In this document: positions 55,833 through 64,000 of the stretch, one piece after another
How positions within the stretch are numbered: position 1 is the stretch's first letter
Layout of the letters: each line of letters starts with the position of its first letter
Assembly: GCA_036320915.1 (NCBI GenBank)
Contig: JAXBDG010000020.1
Span: 806,001-870,000 of the forward strand
Direction: 5' to 3'
DNA: 64,000 nucleotides
DNA from: Linnemannia elongata
Lineage: Eukaryota; Mortierellomycota; Mortierellomycetes; Mortierellales; Mortierellaceae
The notes under the pieces: model-generated
The model's input: only the letters and a program-made list of their open reading frames with translations
Told to the model about the DNA's origin: nothing
Database searches by the model: none
Position numbers and translations under genes: made by a program

Positions 55833-57002
55833 GCGATGACGGTGTTAAAGGTAACCAAATTAAATAAGGGAAGACGAGTCGCTTGGTATCTTCTGGCGGG
55901 GGCTAATCTTGTCAATGCAAATTTACTCCCTGCTTCGTGCTCCATGCTCCATGCATGGGCATTATCTTGTCTTTTTTTCCCTTTTCCCTTTTCCCTTTTC
56001 TTTCCCACTCTTATTCTCCTTGCTTGTCTCCCTCTCGCCGCTGTTTACACTTTACACACACACCTTCACACCCTTTCGACCTCGTCACCAGTCTCATTCG
56101 ACATCCGCATTCCTTTACTTTTGCTGAGTCACGTTTCGCTCATTGCATTCTTGGCATTCGGAATCAGCTCTCACCGAACAGGAACAGCGGCGCGACAGAC
56201 GCGAAGGAGACACATTCTCTTTTACACACACACTTACACAAACACAGAGATAAAAGCCCCGGCGCCAAAAAAATAAAAAAAAAATACAAAAAAAAATCCC
56301 TCCTGACCTTTTCTTCAAGTCCTCACAACGTGTTCTCTCTCAACACCTGTCAGATTACGCGCCAAGCAACCTCGCTCCCCTCTTCACCGACTCCAGTCCC
56401 TTGAAGTACAAACCACCCACCCAAGAAAACATAGCTAAAAGGAAAAACAACAACTCCCTCCTGTAACAGTAAGTCAGAGAACAACAATTGGCTCAAATGG
56501 CGAAGGGAATCTCATGCTGTATAACATGGCTCACCTGTCTCCGCCACTTTCATACAAACAATCTCTATAGACAGTCGGTCTACTTCAAAAACTCCGTTAG
56601 CTTCTCTCTCAGCGAAGGAACGACAAACGAACAAAAAAAAACGCTACCTCATCAAGAAGTAAGCCGCTCTCATTTTCTCACACAAGCGTGTGTACCTCTT
56701 AGTAGAGTCGAGATCATTCAAATGGAAAGAATGCAGCGCCTGCACGTATGCATTCGTTTGTACCAATCATTATTTATTTTCTCCGCGTAGCATTGACCAT
56801 CGATCCCGATCTAGACCCTGGACCGATCCACACCATCGGCGATTCCCTCACATTTTGAACCAATTACACACAAGTCAAGTCAGGGGTAAGAGACATTAGA
56901 AATAACATTTGGCGTAACGCCCGATCTCGTCAGTTTTCTCCTCGGCATAATCATACACAACGGCGACTAACAAGCTGTCTTGGCCTCTAGATCTCTCTTA
57001 CC
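55833..57002 (+). promoter_or_regulatory. Upstream region and 5' UTR intron of NLR copy 2
   Basis: Matches 37640-38726 with many differences: a different number of GCTCCAT units, a ~20-bp insertion near 56315, and no long T run. The 5' UTR intron (56886-56990) is conserved and here has a better branch site (GACTAAC) than in copy 1 (GACTGAC). Confidence 0.55.
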
Positions 57003-60000
57003 ATGACCAACGATACCCTCGAGCACTTCGACCCTCATGATACCAATAAAGTCTTTGACTCCACCATGCTCGCCCTCAAGAAGACCGGCAGCTTGCGCAG
57101 TCCCCTGGACATGTCTGGCCAAGATGGCTCGCCCAGACCTTTACTCACTGTTCGCGGTGTCTCCCTTGATGTATTCCCTGAGAATGTCCCTAAGCCAGCC
57201 ATCAAGACCGAGCTACCTCGCCCTCAGCAGCGCATCGAGAGAACAGATCAGTTGGTTTATTGCAGCACCCTGTTGCTGCAGAACTCACTCCTCTTTTCCT
57301 CCACTGAGCAGGGCCCTCCTCTTGACAAGGATGAGCTGGCCTGGCTGGCAGAGATGAAGAAGGACCCGATAGAAGAGGATCGACTGCAGTGGATTGCGAC
57401 TCGTATGGTGGACAGGTTCATCCAGGAGGGCATTAAGGATTCCACCGAAATCACCGAGATCGTCTCACTTGGGCCCATCCTGCAGAAAGAGCCTTACCGC
57501 AAGCTGTTATCCTCCTTCATCAAGGAGTTTGACGATTCTCAGCTTCTGGACGTTGGCATGCTCCAAGGTCTTGTCCATTTGGTCCAATCCGCCACACCAG
57601 GCTACCTTGTCTCCGATGACCTAATCAAAATCCTCAGCATTCTCAAGATCCAACTGCAAGGCACTCACCAACAGTCATCTGAATGGTCCTACCGCCTCAC
57701 CTTGGCTATCTCCAGAGTCCTCGATGTTATGGCCGACCACAAGGTCCAGGACCTGGATAAAGTTCTTGAGCACGAACCTCTGTCTGAGGTCTTGTCAGGG
57801 TTGAAGGGCAGCACAGATCCTTACATCATGTACCAAGCCTGCTATGCCTTTCAAGCCCTACAGTATGTTTCCTGACGACGAGACAGTCTTGCAAGCAGTC
57901 TTGCGATACTCGCGAGGTGTGGTGGATGGTGTAGTCAAGATTACGGCACTGGGCAAGGTGGATCTGGGGTCAATGCTCGGAGGACTGGGGAATCTGCAGA
58001 AGGCAGTGGGCGACATGATCGATGTCGCAGGGACTGCTTACGAAGGAGTGAGTTCCTGATGGAGAGCGGTCAAGGCGTCATGGAGAGTTTGAAGGAGAGG
58101 CACGGAGCTGGCAATAAGAGACCCTGGTATGCCGCCATCCGTGCCGCTTATGCTCCTTGCAGAAGCTGGCCAGCTGAAGGATCTCAACCTTTTGATCTGC
58201 GAGGCCCCTTGTCGTCACGACCCTTTGTTCCAGTGGGGTATCTGCCAGTTGCTGGGCGAGATTGCGATCGATCACCTGTGGCCTGTTGCTTCACGTCAGC
58301 GAGCCACTGAATTACTCGGTCGTCTCTACAAGGAGGATCCAAACTGGGCCTTGGATGAAAGCGTCAAGGCGTGGATGCTGACCATCATCGGCAATCTGGG
58401 ATCCACTGACAACCAGAAGGTTGCCGCCAGTGCAATAGTTCTGAAGCAGGAGCTCGCTTCAGATGACACCCCTACAACCAACTGCCCTTACCCACTGCGG
58501 TCTCGTCTGCCGATCCCAGCCATGTCCCCGATTCTTACCAAGGTCCAGGACATCCCTGACCTCGAGTACGAGTTGTACAGGCTCCGACTACAGCGGCTCC
58601 AAGAATGCGACGAACGATCGGTTTACGTCCTTCCTCAAGCCAAGCCATCGCTCTTGGCCAAGGACGGTGAACGATTTCCTCTGATGGAGAAAGTGTTGGA
58701 GTTTCTTGCGAGTGATTATCAGTCATGTTGATCTTGGGCGACTCTGGTTCCGGAAGTCGACGTTCAATAGACATCTAGAGCATCTGCTTTGGAAAGAATA
58801 CAACGAGGTGGGTCAATCCCACTTTTCATCAACTGCCTGCTATTGAGGATCCTCAGTACGACATGGTCAACAAGCAGCTGCAGTCTCTCAACTTTGACGA
58901 AGCTCAGATTATGGAGCTCAAGTTACATCGCCAACTCGTGCTCATTTGCGACGGATACGACGAGAGCCAGCAACTCGTCAACCTCCACAAGGCCAATGCT
59001 CTCAACCAGCCCGGTCAGTGGAACACCAAGATGGTTATTTGCTGCAGATCTCAGTACCTCGGACCATCCTACCAAGACCGCTTCAAGCCTCAGTCCACCG
59101 ATCGATACAAGGCGGCCCCTCAGAACGTCTTCCAGGAAGCCGTCATCGCTCCTTTCTCTATCGAACAGATCCACAACTATATCGAGCAGTATGTCCCTCT
59201 CGAGCCAAGAACCTGGAGCACCCAAGACTACATGGACAAGTTGACTACGATCCCCAACCTTATGGATCTGGTCAAGAACCCGTTCCTCCTCTTTCTCGCA
59301 CTCGAGGCACTTCCCGATGTCATCAAGGGCTACCAAGACCTGTCCACGATCAATATTGTCCGTATCCAGCTCTATGACATCTTCGTCGACCACTGGCTCA
59401 ATGTCAACAAACGACGGCTCCGAAACAGCCACTTGTCCAAGCAAGATTCCGATATATTGGAGATGCTAGAGGAGGCAGGCTTTGAGGAGATGGGAGTCGA
59501 CTACTCTACAAAGCTAGCATCAGCGATATTTGAGAACCAGAACGGAAAGGCTGTCGTCAAGTATCTCCATCTCAAGGACAAGACCACGTGGAAAGCTGAG
59601 TATTTTGGTCTGGATCCGGAGGTCAGGCTATTGCGAGAGGTTTCACCATTAACTCGTTCCGGCAGTTTCTTCCAGTTTCTTCATCGGTCGATGTTGGAGT
59701 ACTTTTTTTCCTGCACCGTTGTCGGTTCTAGTACACTTGAGCATGACGACAATTGCTCTCATCAAGCCACCTCCGATGCCACCCAGACCCAAGTGCTCAA
59801 CCTTGACTGCCCCTTGTTCTCGCGCAATCTTCTTGAGGAGCCCGCCGTTATACAGTTCCTCAGCGAGCGAGTGCAGAAGAACCCTGCCTTCAAGGATCAG
59901 CTCCTCGAGGTCATTGAGCGGTCCAAGACTGATGCCTCCTTTGCCATCGTCACCGCCGCTGCCAACGCCATGACCATCCTGGTCAGAGCAGGTATGATCT

Positions 60001-62363
60001 TTCATCAACATGATTTCCGAGGTATTCGGATTCCAGGCGCTGATCTTTCCGGCGGGCAGTTTGATTCGGCTCAGTTCCAAGGAGCCGACCTTACAGGTGT
60101 CAATCTTGGGATGAGCTGGCTACGCAAGGCTGACTTCAGCAACGCGCGAATGGAGGGTGTTCAGTTCGGAGAGCTGCCTTACCTAAAGGAAACCGACCGT
60201 GTCTGGACTTGTTTGTATTCGCCTCAAAATAAGATGCTAGCAGTCGGTCTGGAAGGTGGTGGCCTGGAGTTGTACAACACATCGACCTGGAGGAAGATTC
60301 GCTCGCTTTCGGGACATAATGGCGACCTGAGGTGTTTGAGCTTTTCAATTGATGGCGAGCGATTAGTATCTGGAAGTACCGACAAAACAGTGCGAGTATG
60401 GAATTGTAACAGCGGTGGTCCTCCTGTGATTATGAGCGGCCATGAGGAATGTGTTGCGACGGTGGTGTTTTCTCCTTGTGGCAAGTATGTTGCATCGGGA
60501 AGCGTGAAAGGGGTGGTGCGATTATGGGACCCGGTGACTGGAGAACCACTGTTTATATTAGAGGGTCATACAGGCGGTATCAATACCGTCAAGTTCACTC
60601 CAGATGGACGCCAACTTGCTGCGTGCAGTGATGACGGAACGATTCGATTCTGGGATGCAGGGACAGGAGCAGAGCCAGGGGATTTCTGGGAGTTGGGCCT
60701 TGGGCCTGTTATGTGTCTCGCCATTTCACCGAATGACCAGCAAATCGTAACTGGGCATCTAGATGGCAATCTGAGGTTTTGGAATCTTATGTCTAGGACA
60801 CCAGGTCCTGTCTTACGCGGTCACTCAGCTATGGCGTTGTGTATCTCGTTTTCCACCGATGGCCAACGAATAGCTTCTGCCAGCGCTGACTCCACAGTTA
60901 GACTCTGGGATGCATCTGCAAACACTCTCATCTCCATGTACAGCACCTCAAGGCCGGTCTTCAATGTGTCCTTCTCGTCAGATGATCTAACTCTCGCTCT
61001 GGCTGATGGCTCCAACAAGATCCGCATATGGGATGGAAGCTCCAATGGATCCAGCGTCGGCCAGCCTGGACATTCATCCTCCGTCATGTCGATCGCCTAC
61101 TTACCTACTGGAGAGTCTATTCTTTCTGGCGGCCTGGACAAAACTGTGCGGCAGTGGGACGCTCATACAGGTGCTCTAGAATGCACCCATGTTCTTAAAG
61201 GTCGTCCGAATGAGATGATGTTCTTACAAGGGCTTTCACCGGACCTCCAGCATACGGCTTACTGCTTTGATGAGACGATTCTGTTGCAGGACTTCCAAAC
61301 CGGGGTCGTTAACTTTGTCCTGGAAGGTCATACCAAGGATGTAGAAACGTTCGCCCACTCACAATGTTGTCGGTGGATCGCATCTGCGAGTGAGGACAGG
61401 AGCGTACGCTTATGGGACCTGCATAATGGTGGACAAAGTTATGTTCTATCTGAGACGGATGCCGAGTTCAATGCTGCATCTGATGAAGATGAGCCTGATG
61501 CTGAGTCTGAGGATAATGGGCCTGGTAATGAGCCTGATGTTGATGAACCTGATGATGGTGAACCTGATGTTGATGAGCCTGATGATGATGAGCCTGAAGC
61601 CGAGTCTGAGGGCGATGAGCCATCTCCAAAGGCCTTAACATTTACATCGACAGGACTCAGGCTTGCGGTTGGTTTTAACGATGGCGCAGTTAACATATAC
61701 GACACTCAGTCAAAGGAACTCTTGACGACAACAACTATCAAGGATCAAGGAGTCAGTGCGTTGGCCTACTCACCAAATAATCAAGAGCTCGCCATTGGTT
61801 TCACCGACGGAGTTTTAGTCTTTTGGGACCTCTATTCGGACGAGCCTGGCAATACCCTAAATTCCGGAAGTACCGCTGTCCATTGTATCGCCTATTCCCC
61901 CTGGAAGGATTGGTTCGCTTTTGGAAGTGAGGATTGGAGGGTTCATCTTTGCCGGCGCCGCCTGTCGCAGTCGGAGTCAAGTGATGTGGAGGCATCGTGG
62001 CTTGTTGTATATGTTGTTGAGGGGTTTTTGCGCTGGGTTAGGGACATTGCCTGGAACCCTGCTGTTCGAAACGAGTTTGTCACTGGTTGCGGGGATCGGT
62101 CTGTTCGTGTTTGGCGGATCTTAGATGGAGATAATGGTGGTAATGGTTCAGTCTCTGTTGAATTGGTCTGGGGCTCTAACATTTGCATGCTCAGCGCGGC
62201 GGGTATGAAGCTTGATGGTGTGGTTGGTCTGGATGCTGGTAATCGAAGACTGCTCATACAACGCGGTGCTGTCGGCGATTTCTTGGCCTTTGAGAGGGAT
62301 CAAAAGAATGTAGGATCCGATGGCGTCTTGGAGGTTGCAGGTGAAGTTGGGTTAAAAGAATGA
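57003..62363 (+). pseudogene. ARM-NACHT-pentapeptide-WD40 protein, copy 2, broken by seven indels
   Basis: Aligned with copy 1, the gene has single-base changes of length at about 57868 (+T), 58055 (-T), 58154 (+C), 58721 (-A), 58754 (-A), 58803 (-G) and 58833 (-T); the net is -3. The first stops translation after 290 codons, inside the ARM-like region. The fifth removes one A from the Lys codon of Walker A. From about 58863 to the stop at 62363 the frame is open for 1166 codons and appears identical to copy 1. About ten amino-acid replacements lie upstream (for example I5T, A49T, Q115E by copy-1 numbering). As written it could encode only an N-terminal fragment and, if internally started, a WD40 part. 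Confidence 0.88.
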
Positions 62364-63750
62364 CTTAGCGAAGGCTTTCATTCGCAAAAAGACGGAGAGG
62401 TGGAGCCCGAGAGCTAGTTAAAGGATATTAGAGGTGTCTCTTTTTTCTTTGAACATACAAAATCATCTCTTCCTTAATCCACTCCACTTCTCGCAGAGTA
62501 GAAAGAAAAGAATTCCATGACCATAGTGGTCTAGGATATGAATAGAAAGATGAGATTGGTCACCGCATCCGGGTAATGCATGGAGTAGGGAGACGACAAA
62601 ATCACATGTAATGCTAGACTTGGATTCTTTGGATACCCAATGTACTAATTATGGGAGAAGTTGCTTCTTTGATGTGACTTTGGTACACAATTTCCTCCAG
62701 TTCAACCTTTTCTTTGTTTCGTTTCTCTTTATTCTCTCTCTGCCCTGTAAATTGATGTAACGGTGTCGGTGGTGTTGTTTCTTTCTTTTTTGTTTTCGCT
62801 TTAATCCTAGTGCGAGCGTGTGTCTCATTGATCGCCAAGAAAAGCGAGATAGGTTGTGGAGATCGGGCGCTATTTTGTCTTTGTCGTTGTCGGTGTTATA
62901 ACTTTGAAGAGAAGGAAAAAACATATGTCTTTCATATGATCTTGTGGCTGGTAGAGGGAACACTATGACAACTGTCGCTCACGCAGTGGTAAAGAGAACA
63001 TCCATCTCCAAAAAGTCACCTCATACAGGTGCAAGATGGGGATGAAAATAGGCCTTCTGGGTCAAGAATTCACAAACGCGACAAGGAGTCAAATTGGATG
63101 CGTTTTGATTGAGATAAACTGGATTTTGATCTCTTGGACGCGGGTATATTTGATAAACGCGTTTTGTTGGTATCATTGATAAGATGGCAAAGCGTTGTCA
63201 CGCACCAGAAGGACAGGTATAAATACCCCCCGCTTCACCACTTTCTTTGTTTTTCCTTTCTTTCTTCTTTCTTCTTTTTTTGTTATATTTTCTTTTTTTT
63301 TCTTTTGTCTGCTTTCTTTCCTATCTTTCTTCCTTTTATTTTTAACCCTCTATCTCCATCTCCTGCCCCCCCCCCTTTTTTTTTCTCTTGGTTCCTTTCT
63401 TCATCTTTTGGTCAATTATGAGAACTTGTGTGCCACTCTGAGCGAGTAAACAGCAGTCACGTTAGCCGATAGCAGTCACGTATAGCCGACATCGTAGGAT
63501 CAAAAAGAAAAGTCGCTTGAACGCTTGGCTGCCACAAACCAGCTACGCTACACTGGAGATCGTCACGTACAACTTCCATCAAATCGAGGAATTACCTCCG
63601 AAATCAACAGCAACCAGTCTGGCGAACTTTCTTATGAAAGGCTCTTCTTGTGCCAAGAGTACTGTAAATAAGCAGATTATAGAAAAGCACATATCATAGA
63701 GGCAATACATTGAAGAATCATCCAGTGGTGAAAAGTGGACAGTCAGACAT
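62364..63750. other. Intergenic region, duplicate of 44091-45477
   Basis: No gene. It appears identical to copy 1, including C10T9 in the pyrimidine tract and the short AGCAGTCACGT direct repeat. Confidence 0.5.
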
Positions 63751-64000
63751 TTATTTTTTGGTTGCGACAATAACCCACAAGTGGTACACTCGCAGTGTCT
63801 TTGGTTCCTTCAGAGCCTGGTGCAGCGCTTCAGTGAATACACCCATCAAATCTTCAGCTTGATCCTTCTTCAGGCCACCGTACTGCACCCACATACTTGT
63901 AAACGTGCTGAAAAAAACTGAGGAAAGCATATCCGCAGTGCGAGTAGCGATATCGTCCAGCGTGATTCGCTTTGCTCGATAGTCGGAGGCACCCAACTCT
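63751..64000 (-). CDS. SABATH-family methyltransferase, copy 2 (C-terminal part only)
   Basis: The last ~83 codons of a second copy of the 45478 gene, from the YRAKRITLDDIATRTADML segment to ...WVIVATKK. It is cut by the window edge, so whether this copy also carries the TAG stop cannot be seen. Confidence 0.85.
   Translation of the reverse strand, partial: ELGASDYRAKRITLDDIATRTADMLSSVFFSTFTSMWVQYGGLKKDQAEDLMGVFTEALHQALKEPKTLRVYHLWVIVATKK

Larger units (their letters stand above)
55880..64000 (+). repeat. Tandem segmental duplication, copy 2 (runs off the window)
   Basis: The pair of 37660-45727. Divergence falls from left to right: clear substitutions and indels before 57003, scattered substitutions to 58835 with seven one-base indels, and no difference that I could find from 58835 to 64000, including homopolymers and non-coding DNA. 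Confidence 0.95.

Overview
The window reads as nuclear DNA of a filamentous fungus. Genes are well spaced and on both strands. They carry short GT-AG introns (about 50-150 nt), some with a CTAAC-type branch point, and pyrimidine-rich leaders. The many F-box/leucine-rich proteins and the ARM-NACHT-pentapeptide-WD40 protein recall the Mortierellomycota (Mortierella and relatives). That placement is inference from gene content, not from a marker gene.

1-28.8 kb is ordinary gene space with intact genes: the 3' end of an unknown gene; a HAL4/HAL5/NPR1-type protein kinase (-); a gene-poor 5.3 kb stretch; a six-exon gene (-) ending in thirteen exact 15-residue repeats; a SNRNP40 (U5-40K) orthologue (-) divergent from an F-box protein (+); a kelch/transmembrane/poly-Q protein (+); a ~15-exon helical-repeat protein of unknown function (+); and a mitochondrial CCDC90/MCUR1/FMP32 family protein (-).

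29.0-35.0 kb is a complete Ty3/gypsy LTR retrotransposon. Its two 372-bp LTRs look identical and it is flanked by a 4-bp target duplication (CCGC). It sits inside the ~340-bp promoter shared by the MCUR1-like gene and a thioredoxin-like gene. Gag and Pol share one frame, interrupted by a single TGA that falls on the second Cys position of the first zinc knuckle.

37.0-64.0 kb is a tandem duplication with a period of about 18.27 kb. Each unit has an F-box gene or its relic, a 1787-codon ARM-NACHT-pentapeptide-WD40 (NLR/STAND-type) gene, and a SABATH-type methyltransferase on the opposite strand. Between the two NLR copies lie an EgtD/EasF-like methyltransferase and four F-box paralogues or fragments. 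Copy 1 of the NLR gene is open throughout. Copy 2 has seven single-base indels within 1 kb, two of them in or beside the Walker A motif. Downstream of those indels it appears base-for-base identical to copy 1 for at least 5.1 kb, up to the window edge.

Single-base lesions recur across 46-59 kb (SABATH stop, EgtD-like frameshift, two F-box genes, NLR copy 2). This interval is therefore either decaying or poorly polished, and the two need to be told apart before anything is called a pseudogene.
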